Shown here one piece after another: positions 26,686 through 34,231 of a DNA stretch of 64,000 nt. The DNA is taken from positions 186,001-250,000 of the forward strand of contig NZ_BMVV01000005.1 in NCBI RefSeq assembly GCF_014650895.1. The letters run 5' to 3'. The position numbers were made by a program, and so were the translations under genes. Within the stretch, counting starts at the first letter, position 1. Every line of letters starts with the position of its first letter. The stretch is from Streptomyces omiyaensis. Lineage in GTDB: Bacteria; Actinomycetota; Actinomycetes; Streptomycetales; Streptomycetaceae. The notes beneath the pieces were generated by a model, which did not search any database, was not told where the DNA came from, and worked only from the letters and a program-made list of their open reading frames with translations.

Positions 26686-27348
26686 TCAGCCGGCCGCGTG
26701 CGCGCCGATGACGCTCTGCGCGTACACGACACCCAGGCCGTACGCGCCCGCGTGGGCCTTGACGATCTCCATGACGTCGCCGTACGTCTCCTGACGCGCC
26801 CAGTCGCGCTGCAGCTCCAGGAGCACCTGCACCCAGGTCACCGGGACGGCGCCGGCGGCGATCATCCGCTGCAGGGCGTGCTCGTGGGCGGCCGGGCTGA
26901 CGCCGCCGGAGGCGTCGGTCACGACGTACACCTCGTAGCCCTGCTCGAGCGCCGAGAGCGCGGGCAGCACCAGGCAGACCTCGGTCCACAGACCCGACAG
27001 GATGATCTTCTCGCGACCGGTCGCCTTGACCGCCGCGACGAGCGCCTCGTCCTCCCAGGCGTTCATGGTGGTGCGGTCGATGATCTCGTTCTTGGGGAAC
27101 ACCTCGGCGAGCTGCGGCAGCAGGGGGCCCGAGAAGGACTCGGCGGCGACCGTGGTCAGGACGGCCGGAACGTCGAACGCCTTGGCCGCCTTGGCAAGAC
27201 CCACGGTGCTGTTGATGATCGCGGCACGGTCGCCGCTGCCCGTGCCGAAGAACATCTGCGGCTGGTGGTCCACGAAGAGCATGACCGAGTTGTCGGGCGT
27301 GAGCAGGTCCTTGCTCGGAGCGGCCTGCACCTTGTCGATGTCGAGCAT
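26686..27348 (-). CDS. Isochorismatase-family hydrolase (YcaC-like)
   Basis: Cysteine hydrolase of 220 residues. The catalytic aspartate is in MLFVDHQPQM and the nucleophile cysteine in LSGLWTEVCLVL, as in YcaC-type hydrolases of unknown substrate. The ATG at 27348 follows AAAGGAC; a longer start at 27474 would not have a ribosome site. It heads a run of stress-type genes on the minus strand: DoxX, Dps, disulfide reductase. The run may be one operon, with gaps of 5 and 92 bases in the first two joints. Confidence 0.9.
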   Translation of the reverse strand: MLDIDKVQAAPSKDLLTPDNSVMLFVDHQPQMFFGTGSGDRAAIINSTVGLAKAAKAFDVPAVLTTVAAESFSGPLLPQLAEVFPKNEIIDRTTMNAWEDEALVAAVKATGREKIILSGLWTEVCLVLPALSALEQGYEVYVVTDASGGVSPAAHEHALQRMIAAGAVPVTWVQVLLELQRDWARQETYGDVMEIVKAHAGAYGLGVVYAQSVIGAHAAG

Positions 27349-27601
27349 GAGGGGTCCTTTCGAAGCAATCGGTAACGTGCCCACCACCTCCGCGGCTCGG
27401 CACTTCCTCAAGCTACGAGCGACCCGACCGACCGAGTTGACCTCCCGCGCCCAGGGGTTGGCACGACAGCGCACAACCGGTCAAGGACGAGAGACGTCGG
27501 GTCGGCTTCACGGCTGGGTGTGCTGCTCGGCAGCGTCGAACGCGGGCGCGAGCGGGGCCCGTGCCGGAGACACTGGCCGTCGACATCGCGACCGCCCTCG
27601 G

Positions 27602-27889
27602 CGCTCCACGTCCATCGCCGCGCTGTCACGGTTGGTGCGCCGCGAGCCGGGCGGCCGCGCAAAGCGGGGCGCGGACGCCGCGCGACTGCGTGAAACCGCC
27701 CTGGTCCGCCTCGAGCAAGGCAGCATGGCCAAGGCCGCCGAATCGCTGAGCTTGCACACGAGCACGGTGCTCCCTCGAATGCGGCAGGTCGAGGGAGTGC
27801 TGCCGCAGCCGCTCGACGAACGGAGGATGGCTTGTGAGGTCGCTCTCCGAGCGGTGGCCACGCTCGGTGAACGGGCGCTTCCGGAGTGA
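27602..27889 (+). pseudogene. C-terminal remnant of a PucR-type regulator
   Basis: Open frame giving LRETALVRLEQGSMAKAAES followed by LSLHTSTVLPRMRQVEGVL and PLDERRMACEVALRAV, ending at 27889. This aligns with the last 90 residues of PucR/CdaR regulators (the LHPNTVAYRVRRAEELLG, LDERRLDLE pattern). No in-frame sensor region or start is present upstream, and the DNA before it is the 5' region of a gene on the other strand. The helix-turn-helix itself has lost consensus residues. It is best read as debris of a lost regulator. Confidence 0.65.
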
Positions 27890-28226
27890 TCCCCGAACGG
27901 CCGCCACAGGAAAAGCGCGGCAGCCGTCGCTCCTCGGTCAGGAGGTGAGAGCTCCGCAAGCGGAGCCGGCAGGCACTCCGGCGGGCCGGCCCGCCGCCCC
28001 ACCCTGCTCCGCACCGCCGAGGGACCTGATGCCCTGTCGACAAAGTCGGCGAAAGGTCGGCGTGCAGCCGACCAGACCCGCTCGCACACGAGCACGCCCT
28101 GGAAACACACCCGCCGACCGCGCGACCGTGGGACTGCGGTACGCCGCCTCCCACGGTCGCGCCGACAACCACAGGCAGGGCCGAACGTCACCCGTCCGCG
28201 CATCAGCTTGGAGGAAAATCCCCGGA
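27890..28226. other. Intergenic stretch without a recognisable gene
   Basis: No supported gene was found in these bases. The only structure is a perfect 7-bp hairpin, GCTCCGC / GCGGAGC with an AA loop (27951-27966), just past the PucR remnant. The rest looks like degraded sequence between the remnant and the end of the pirin gene. Confidence 0.6.
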
Positions 28227-29192
28227 TCAGCGCACGCGACCCCGCGCCTTGAGCGGGGTCGGTGGGACCTCGGGGGCATCCAGCCGGCCCCCGTCGTAGC
28301 CCTTGACCTCGCCGAAGCGCTCGGACGTCATCCAGTCCTCCCGCGCCTCGCGGATCTCCTCGTCCGTGCGGCCCACGAAGTTCCACCACATGACGATCTC
28401 CTCCTCGAAGGGTTCGCCGCCGAGGAGCATCAGGCCCGCGTCGGAGGCGGCGCGGAGCGGGAGGGCCGTGCGGCCGCAGCCGAGGTAGAGCATGGAGCCG
28501 GGCAGGACGGGGACGCCGTCGACGTGGGCCTCGCCGGACATGGCGAGGACGGCGTACTCGAAGTCCGGGTCGAGCGGGAGCTCGGCCTCCGTCCCGGCGG
28601 CGAGCGCGAGGTCGGCGCCGACGATCGGCGTGTACGCGGTGCCCGGCGAGGTCGCGCCGTCGAGGGAGCCGAGGACGACCGTGGCGGTGAGGCCGGGCGC
28701 GGTGACGGTGGGCAGGTCGGTGTGGTGCTGGAAGTGCGGCTCCACGTGCCGGTGCGCGTCGGGCAGGGCGACCCACAGCTGGGCGCCGTGCAGGAGGCGG
28801 GCGTGCGGGCGCGGGCTCTCCTCGGAGTGCGAGATCGCCCGGCCGGAGGTCATCAGGCCCAGCTCGCGCGGGCGGATCGTCTGGAGGCTGCCGGTCGAGT
28901 CGCGGTGCAGGACCTCGCCCTCGTGCAGCCAGCTGACCGTCTGGAGGCCCATGTGGGGGTGGGGCGGGACCTGCATGCCGGGTTCGTCGGCGATGTCGTC
29001 GGGGCCGTAGTGGTCGACGAAGGCCCACGCGCCGACCATCCGCCGGCCGAGGTTCGGCAGCAGGCGCCGCACCTCCGTGGACTCGCCGAGCCGGACGTGA
29101 CGGGGGCTGAGGAGTTCGCGTACGGGCTCGGCGACGACGAAGCCGCGGCCGCCGCACACCGCGAGTTCGGCCTGGCGGTCGAGATTGCTCAT
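28227..29192 (-). CDS. Pirin family protein
   Basis: Bicupin pirin-like protein of 321 residues. The metal-binding histidines are in PPHPHMGLQT and in ISHSEESP. Pirins act as quercetin dioxygenases or as regulators, and the role here is unknown. The ATG at 29192 is favoured with GGAGAGG 11 bases upstream; a GTG at 29204 would be directly next to that ribosome site. The gene is divergent from the TPR gene, with a 175-base spacer that contains a twice-repeated GGGGTGGATCGGGA. Confidence 0.9.
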   Translation of the reverse strand: MSNLDRQAELAVCGGRGFVVAEPVRELLSPRHVRLGESTEVRRLLPNLGRRMVGAWAFVDHYGPDDIADEPGMQVPPHPHMGLQTVSWLHEGEVLHRDSTGSLQTIRPRELGLMTSGRAISHSEESPRPHARLLHGAQLWVALPDAHRHVEPHFQHHTDLPTVTAPGLTATVVLGSLDGATSPGTAYTPIVGADLALAAGTEAELPLDPDFEYAVLAMSGEAHVDGVPVLPGSMLYLGCGRTALPLRAASDAGLMLLGGEPFEEEIVMWWNFVGRTDEEIREAREDWMTSERFGEVKGYDGGRLDAPEVPPTPLKARGRVR

Positions 29193-29367
29193 CGGGATCG
29201 ACACCTCTCCAGTGGGGGGAGATCGGGAGACAAGGGGTGGATCGGGAATTCAGGGGGTGGATCGGGAGACCGAACGAGTGGTGGAATGTTCAACTACTCG
29301 TCGGCGTTGACGAGGGCGGACCACCTCACAGGGTGGCAGATCGGGCCCCTCGGAACAGGGAGAGCAA

Positions 29368-29712
29368 GTGAGCGACACGTACTACGAGTTCGGAACGGCC
29401 GCCGACCGCTGGAGCCGCGCGCAGCTGTTCTTCGACGCGAAGGAGTACCGGACCGCCATCCGCATCCTGCGCGGCCTCGTCGCCGAGCACCCGGACCAGA
29501 CGGCCCAGCGGCTCCTGCTCGCCCGCGCCTACTACCACTCCGCCCAGCTGAAGCCGGCCGAGACCGAGCTGCTCGCCGTCCTGGAGCGCGACCCGGTGGA
29601 GCACTACGCCCGGCTGATGCTCGGCCGCACGCTGGAGCGGCAGGGCCGCGCCGCCGAGGCCGCGCCGCACCTGCGGCTGGCCGCGGCGATGAGCGGCGAA
29701 CTGCCCTCCTGA
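29368..29712 (+). CDS. Tetratricopeptide repeat protein
   Basis: Small cytoplasmic protein of 114 residues made of TPR-like helical pairs (FFDAKEYRTAIRILRGLV, LLLARAYYHSAQLKPAETEL, LMLGRTLERQGRAAEAAPHL). It probably mediates protein contacts. The GTG start follows AGGGAGAGCAA. It lies beside a pirin gene on the other strand, an arrangement that suggests shared regulation. No partner can be named. Confidence 0.88.
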   Translation: MSDTYYEFGTAADRWSRAQLFFDAKEYRTAIRILRGLVAEHPDQTAQRLLLARAYYHSAQLKPAETELLAVLERDPVEHYARLMLGRTLERQGRAAEAAPHLRLAAAMSGELPS

Positions 29713-29722
29713 CGCGGAACCG

Positions 29723-29739
29723 ATACCCCGGCACGGTAT
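29723..29739. promoter_or_regulatory. Inverted repeat ATACC-N7-GGTAT upstream of the DUF6153 gene
   Basis: The 17-bp site ATACCCCGGCACGGTAT lies 25 bases before the DUF6153 start. It resembles, only in outline, the TACCC/GGGTA operators of copper-sensing CsoR repressors; the right arm is shorter than usual. Right after it the ribosome site AGGAG sits in the loop of a hairpin formed by TCGGGACC (29742-29749) and GGTCCCGA (29754-29761), so translation might be controlled as well. Confidence 0.35.
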
Positions 29740-29763
29740 GGTCGGGACCAGGAGGTCCCGATC

Positions 29764-30177
29764 ATGCCCACACCCCGGCCGCGCCACGGCGAACGAGCGG
29801 GAGGTGCCCTCGCGCACCTCCTGCTCGTCGTCGTGCTCGCGCTCGGAGTGGTGATGATGCACTCCACGGGCCACCCCGAGGCGCCCTCCGCCGGCCCGGT
29901 CGCGACCGCGGCGGCGCACGCCGCGGGCCCCGCCGCCGGCCACGGCGCGGAGCAGCGTTCCGAGGAGGGACACGCGCCCGGCTCGGGGATGGACATGACC
30001 ACGCTCTGCGTGGCCGTCCTCGCCGGCTGGCTGCTCGCCGGACTGGTCCGGGCCGCGCTCGGCCGCCGCCCCGACTGGCTCGTCCTCCTCCTCGCCCGGC
30101 TCGCGCCCGCGCTCGCGCCGCACGCGCCGCCGCGCCGCCCTCCCGACCTCGCCCGGCTGTCCGTCCTGCGGATCTAG
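29764..30177 (+). CDS. DUF6153 family membrane protein
   Basis: Small protein of 137 residues with a hydrophobic N-terminal segment (LLLVVVLALGVVMMHS), a His-rich and Ala-rich loop, a second hydrophobic stretch and the family-typical C-terminus RPPDLARLSVLRI. DUF6153 proteins often precede DUF305 and F510_1955 proteins in actinomycetes, a set associated with metal, mainly copper, handling. Histidines and methionines in the loop could bind metal. Function has not been shown. The ATG follows AGGAGGTCCCGATC. Confidence 0.8.
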   Translation: MPTPRPRHGERAGGALAHLLLVVVLALGVVMMHSTGHPEAPSAGPVATAAAHAAGPAAGHGAEQRSEEGHAPGSGMDMTTLCVAVLAGWLLAGLVRAALGRRPDWLVLLLARLAPALAPHAPPRRPPDLARLSVLRI

Positions 30178-30267
30178 GCCGTACCACCCGCCGCGGGCCG
30201 CTCCACGCCGCCCGCGCGCCCTTCGGCACGAGCCCATGACCGTACGTACAGCACACGAGGTATCACC

Positions 30268-30915
30268 ATGCGTACTTTCCGGAAGCGCACCACCCGCACC
30301 CTCGGCCTGACCGGCGCCGTCGCCGCGGCCGCCCTGCTCCTCGCCGCCTGTGGCGACGACGGCGCCATGAGCGGGATGGACCACGGCGGCACGACCGCCC
30401 CGGCCACCGCCACGGCCACCCCCGGCGCCGACGGCTCCGCCGCGCCCGCCGCCCCGGCCTCCGGGGCCTTCAACGACGCGGACGTGATGTTCGCGCAGAT
30501 GATGATCCCCCACCACCAGCAGGCCCTGGAGATGGCGAAGCTCGCCGACGGACGCGCCCGGGACGCCGGCGTCAAGAAGATCGCCACCGCCGTCGAGCAG
30601 GCCCAGGACCCCGAGATCCGCACGATGCGGGCGTGGCTGAAGGGCTGGGGCGCGCCCGAGTCCGCCGGGACGGGCCACTCGATGGCCGGGATGATGTCCG
30701 GGCAGGACATGGAGGACCTCGCCGCCGCCCGGGGCGAGGACTTCGACCGCACCTTCGCCGAGCTGATGATCGCCCACCACGAGGGCGCGGTGACGATGGC
30801 GGAGGAGGAGCGGAAGAACGGCGCCCACCAGGAGGCGAAGGCGCTGGCCGCCGAGGTCGTCCGGGCCCAGACCGCCGAGATCACGGAGCTGCGGAAGATC
30901 CTCGCCCGCCTCTGA
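30268..30915 (+). CDS. DUF305 domain lipoprotein
   Basis: Exported lipoprotein of 215 residues. The signal ends at LLLAACGDD, with the lipid-bearing cysteine at about residue 28. Two DUF305 half-repeats follow: MMIPHHQQALEMAKLAD and LMIAHHEGAVTMAEEE, each with the HH motif of this ferritin-like family. DUF305 proteins are linked to copper and redox stress at the cell surface. A short Met/His region (GMDHGG) after the cysteine fits metal binding. The ATG follows GAGGTATCACC. Part of the DUF6153-DUF305-F510_1955 group. Confidence 0.9.
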   Translation: MRTFRKRTTRTLGLTGAVAAAALLLAACGDDGAMSGMDHGGTTAPATATATPGADGSAAPAAPASGAFNDADVMFAQMMIPHHQQALEMAKLADGRARDAGVKKIATAVEQAQDPEIRTMRAWLKGWGAPESAGTGHSMAGMMSGQDMEDLAAARGEDFDRTFAELMIAHHEGAVTMAEEERKNGAHQEAKALAAEVVRAQTAEITELRKILARL

Positions 30916-30987
30916 CCCCATCGGCCCGGACGGGCTCGGACCGGACGCGGACGGGCATGCACGGGCCCGCACGGGCTCGGGCCGGCT

Positions 30988-31014
30988 CGGACGGACTCGG
31001 GCCGAGCCCGTCCG
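30988..31014 (+). terminator. Hairpin after the DUF305 gene
   Basis: CGGACGGACTCG pairs with CGAGCCCGTCCG over a GGC loop, a 12-bp stem with one mismatch. It is 72 bases past the stop codon and has no T-run, so the terminator role is tentative. Confidence 0.35.
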
Positions 31015-31345
31015 CCTCGCACCGGCTCGGACCGGGCTCGCACCGGGCCCGGACCGGCCCGTCCGCCCGCCCGCGCCGCGTCGGGACGCGGTGTCGCCCG
31101 CCGGCCTGTACCGCGCCGGATCGCGCCCGCCCGGTCGGCGCGCGGATCCCGGCGCGCAGAGCCGGGGCCGTCGCGCCGGGCCGGGCCCTCGCGAGCCCTG
31201 ACGGACCGTCCGGACCCCGAGCGAAATCGCCCTGGGGCTCGCCGGGGCGACCGCGTTCGGGCGAACCGACCGGGGACGGCCCGGTCCGCGCGCCGGAACG
31301 GGCCGCCCCCCTCGGGGCGCCCGACCCGGCCGAACCGCCACGGGT

Positions 31346-31390
31346 CCCGCCCGACACGGTCCCGCCCGACACGGTCCCGCCCTGCGCGGT
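31346..31390. repeat. 15-bp tandem repeat, three units
   Basis: Unit CCCGCCCGACACGGT starts at 31346 and 31361 as exact copies and at 31376 in a diverged form. It lies in a 609-base gap (30916-31524) that holds no gene; the first part of the gap is made of loose CGG-ACGG-GCTCGG type repeats. Confidence 0.75.
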
Positions 31391-31438
31391 CCCTCCGGGC
31401 GGACGGGACCCGGTCCGTGCGCCGTCCTGCGGCTCCCC

Positions 31439-31498
31439 CTTCCCGTCTCCCCCCTTCCCGTCTCCCCCCTTCCCGTCTCCCCCTCTTCCCCCCTTCCG
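31439..31498. repeat. Pyrimidine-rich 15-bp tandem repeat
   Basis: Unit CTTCCCGTCTCCCCC starts at 31439, 31454 and 31469 and then decays into a C/T tract. It ends 27 bases before the start of the F510_1955 gene, so it lies in or next to its leader or promoter. If read in the gene's frame it would give PPSRL repeats, but the signal peptide starts downstream of it. Confidence 0.75.
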
Positions 31499-31524
31499 GC
31501 TCCCTCCCGGTGAACGAGAGAACC

Positions 31525-32589
31525 ATGCCCAAGACCCGCCTCCCCCGGGCCGCCGCAGTCTCCACCGCGGCCGTCCTCGCCCTCGCCCTCGCCCTGACCG
31601 CCTGCTCGCGGAAGACCGGCGAGGCCGGCGCGACAGCGGCCTCCGCCCTCTCCCACGTCCACGGACTCGGCCTCCACGAGGAGATCCTGTACGTCGCCAC
31701 CCATCAGGGGATCCACTCCCCCGGCGCCGACGGCGCGCCCGTCCTCGTCGGCGACCGGCGCGACGACTTCATGGGCTTCGCCGTCGCCGCCGACGGCACC
31801 TTCCTGGCCGGCGGCCATCCCGCCCCCGGCGGCGGCGGACCCGCCGACCTCGGTCTGATCTCCTCCGCCGACGCGGGCCGCAGCTGGACGGAGGAGTCCC
31901 TCGGCGGCGAGGTCGACTTCCACGCGCTCGACACGGCGCCCGGCGGCCCCGTCTACGGCTACGACAGCGCGAACGGCCGGCTGCGGGTCACCCGCGACCG
32001 GGCCGTCTGGGAGGACCGGGCCGCGCTCCGCGCCCTCGACATCGCCGTCTCGCCCGCGGCACCGGACACCGTGCTCGCCACCACCGGGAGCGGCGTCGCC
32101 CGCAGCACCGACGGCGGCAGGACCTTCGCGCCCGGGGCCGGACCGGTCCTCTCGTACGTCTCCTGGGGCGCGGCCGACGCGCTGTACGGCGTGGCGCCGG
32201 ACGGGGTGCTCTTCCGTTCCGGCGACGGAGCCGCCTCCTGGACCCGGATCGGCCCGGTGCCCGGCGGCGGCCCGCAGGCGCTGACCGCCGTCGACGCGCG
32301 CCGGCTGCTCGTGGCGACCGGGGACGGGGTGTACGAATCGCGGGACGCGGGCCGCACCTTCGAGCGGCGGATGGCGGTGACGTCCGGGGAGGACGGGCAC
32401 GGAGAGGCGTCCGCCCCGCACCGCTCACACCGGGAGGCCCGCTCCGCACGGCTCACACCGCGGCGGTCTCCGCCACCACCTCGCCGCCGACGACGACCGT
32501 CTCGGCCACCGTGCCCGGGATCTCCTCCGGCGCGATCCGCAGGATGTCCCGGGAGAGGACCACGAAGTCGGCGAGCTTGCCGACGGTGA
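31525..32589 (+). CDS. F510_1955 family glycosylhydrolase-like lipoprotein, with overrunning 3' end
   Basis: Exported beta-propeller protein, 354 residues as an open frame. The signal is MPKTRLPRAA...LALALTACSRK, with lipobox ALTAC. BNR/Asp-box repeats follow, for example SADAGRSWTEE, STDGGRTFAP and ESRDAGRTFERR. The family label glycosylhydrolase is formal only. It completes the DUF6153-DUF305 module. The recognised domain ends near 32400, but no stop appears until 32589, so the last 45 codons run antisense through the end of the amidohydrolase gene and give an Arg/Pro-rich tail. The original stop may have been lost. Confidence 0.85.
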   Translation: MPKTRLPRAAAVSTAAVLALALALTACSRKTGEAGATAASALSHVHGLGLHEEILYVATHQGIHSPGADGAPVLVGDRRDDFMGFAVAADGTFLAGGHPAPGGGGPADLGLISSADAGRSWTEESLGGEVDFHALDTAPGGPVYGYDSANGRLRVTRDRAVWEDRAALRALDIAVSPAAPDTVLATTGSGVARSTDGGRTFAPGAGPVLSYVSWGAADALYGVAPDGVLFRSGDGAASWTRIGPVPGGGPQALTAVDARRLLVATGDGVYESRDAGRTFERRMAVTSGEDGHGEASAPHRSHREARSARLTPRRSPPPPRRRRRPSRPPCPGSPPARSAGCPGRGPRSRRACRR

Positions 32590-34123
32590 GCGAACCCCGC
32601 TCGCGCTCCAGGAAGTTGGCGTAGGCGGAGCCCATCGTGTAGCCCTCGACGGCCTCGGTGACGGTGAGGGTCTGCCCCTCCGTCCAGGGCTCGCCGCCGG
32701 CGAGCGGCCGGCGGGTGACGGCGGCGTGGATGCCGACCATGGGGTCCATCTCGGCGACGTTCCAGTCGCTGGAGAGGGCGAGGACGGCGCCGGCCCCGCG
32801 CAGGTCGCGCAGCGGCCAGGCCTTGTGCCAGCGCTCGGGGCCGACGTTCTCGGCCCAGTCCCGGCCGGGGCCCGCGATGTCGGGGGCGGCGTGCCTCGGC
32901 TGCATGCAGGCGACGACGCCGAGCGCGGCGAAGCGCGGCGTGTCGGCGGGGTCCAGGCACTCGACGTGGACGACCTGGTGGCGGGCGTCGCGCGGGCCGT
33001 TGACGGCGCGGGCGTGGGCGACGGCGTCGAGGACGGTCCGGATGCCCCGGTCTCCGGTGGCGTGCACGAAGCACTGGAAGCCGCGCGCGTCGAGGCGGGC
33101 GAGCAGGCCGGCGAACTCCTCGGGCGGGTAGAAGGTGTCGCCCCGGTGGTGGGCGCAGCCCGCGTACGGTTCCAGGAGGGCGGCGGTGCGCGGTTCGACG
33201 ACGTCGTCGATGTACAGCTTCAGGGGGCCGACCCGGAACCGCTCGTCGGCGTGTTCCCGGGCCGCCGCCTCGAAGGCGTCGAGGTCGGCGTCGGTGGTGC
33301 CGCGCGGGTGGAAGAGGGCGGCGACGATCCGGGAGCGGAGCCGCCCCTCCTCCCGGGCGCGCGTGAAGAGGGCGAGGTCGTCGAGGGAGTTCTGGGGTTC
33401 GACGACGGTGGTGATGCCGAAGCCGATCGCGTCGTCGAGGCTCTTGGCGAGGCGTCCGTACTGGCGGTCGGGCGAGGCCCAGGGGACGCCGAGCTCGCGC
33501 AGCGCGCGGTGGCCGTCGCGGGAGAGGCCCTTGACGGCGAAGTCCTTGACGAATCCGGTGGGTTCGCCGGTGGCGGGGTCGGTGACGGCGGTGCCGAAGG
33601 GGAGGTCGGTGTGGTCGCGGTCGACGCCGAGGGCGCGCAGGGCGGCGGTGTTGAGCCAGGCGGTGTGGACGTCGTAGCTGAGGACGAGGGCCGGGGTGGT
33701 GCCGGTGGCGGGGTCGAGGTCGGCGGCGGTGGGCATCCGGCCGCCGGGGATCGCGGAGTAGTCGAAGGCCTCGGCCTCGATCCAGGCGGCGTCGGGGTGG
33801 GCGGTGTGCCAGGCCCGCACGCGCGCGTGGATCTCGTCGAGGGTGCGGGCGCCCGCGAGCTGCACGCAGGCGTCGTCGGAGCCGAGCCGGACGTGGTTGT
33901 GGGCGTCGACGAAGCCGGGCAGGACGAGCCGGCCGCCGGCGTCGAGGACCCGGGTGCCGGGCCCGGTCCAGGCGGCGGCGTCCGCGTCGGCGCCGAGCCA
34001 GACGATCCGTCCGTCGCGCACGGCCATCGCCTCCGCCTCCGGGAGCGCGGGGTCGACGGTGTGGATGCGGGCGCCGGTGAGGAGGAGGTCGGCGGGGGCG
34101 GACGCGGAGGTGGTGCCGTTCAT
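32453..34123 (-). CDS. Amidohydrolase family protein
   Basis: Metal-dependent amidohydrolase of 556 residues. First metal motif VDAHNHV, later HATGDRG and VHVECLD, with SSDWNVAEMDP supplying the C-terminal aspartate. It belongs to the amidohydrolase_3 type of YtcJ-like enzymes. The ATG at 34123 is preceded by AAGGAAC. The NCS1 permease upstream on the same strand, 108 bases away, suggests that a nucleobase, hydantoin or similar amide is imported and then hydrolysed. Its 3' end is overlapped by the F510_1955 gene. Confidence 0.9.
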   Translation of the reverse strand: MNGTTSASAPADLLLTGARIHTVDPALPEAEAMAVRDGRIVWLGADADAAAWTGPGTRVLDAGGRLVLPGFVDAHNHVRLGSDDACVQLAGARTLDEIHARVRAWHTAHPDAAWIEAEAFDYSAIPGGRMPTAADLDPATGTTPALVLSYDVHTAWLNTAALRALGVDRDHTDLPFGTAVTDPATGEPTGFVKDFAVKGLSRDGHRALRELGVPWASPDRQYGRLAKSLDDAIGFGITTVVEPQNSLDDLALFTRAREEGRLRSRIVAALFHPRGTTDADLDAFEAAAREHADERFRVGPLKLYIDDVVEPRTAALLEPYAGCAHHRGDTFYPPEEFAGLLARLDARGFQCFVHATGDRGIRTVLDAVAHARAVNGPRDARHQVVHVECLDPADTPRFAALGVVACMQPRHAAPDIAGPGRDWAENVGPERWHKAWPLRDLRGAGAVLALSSDWNVAEMDPMVGIHAAVTRRPLAGGEPWTEGQTLTVTEAVEGYTMGSAYANFLERERGSLTVGKLADFVVLSRDILRIAPEEIPGTVAETVVVGGEVVAETAAV

Positions 34124-34152
34124 GCGGGGTGCGTTCCTTGTCGTACGGGAGG

Positions 34153-34223
34153 GGCCGGGGGACGGCGGAGGAGCCGGGGGCCGGGGGACGGCGGAGGGGC
34201 CGGGGGCCGGCGGGGGTGACGGC
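34153..34223. repeat. 26-bp direct repeat in the permease-amidohydrolase spacer
   Basis: The block GGCCGGGGGACGGCGGAGG occurs at 34153 and again at 34179, 26 bases apart, with a third decayed copy after it. The array fills most of the spacer between the stop of the permease and the start of the amidohydrolase. Confidence 0.7.
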
Positions 34224-34231
34224 GGTCGCGG

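Noticed and set aside
27834..30239. Plus-strand open frame of about 800 codons across the pirin region
   Set aside because: It overlaps the pirin, TPR and DUF6153 genes in wrong frames and has no domain.
31417..31524. N-terminal extension with PPSRL repeats on the F510_1955 protein
   Set aside because: A good lipoprotein signal starts at 31525, and the extension would be encoded by the C/T tandem array, so it is unlikely to be translated.
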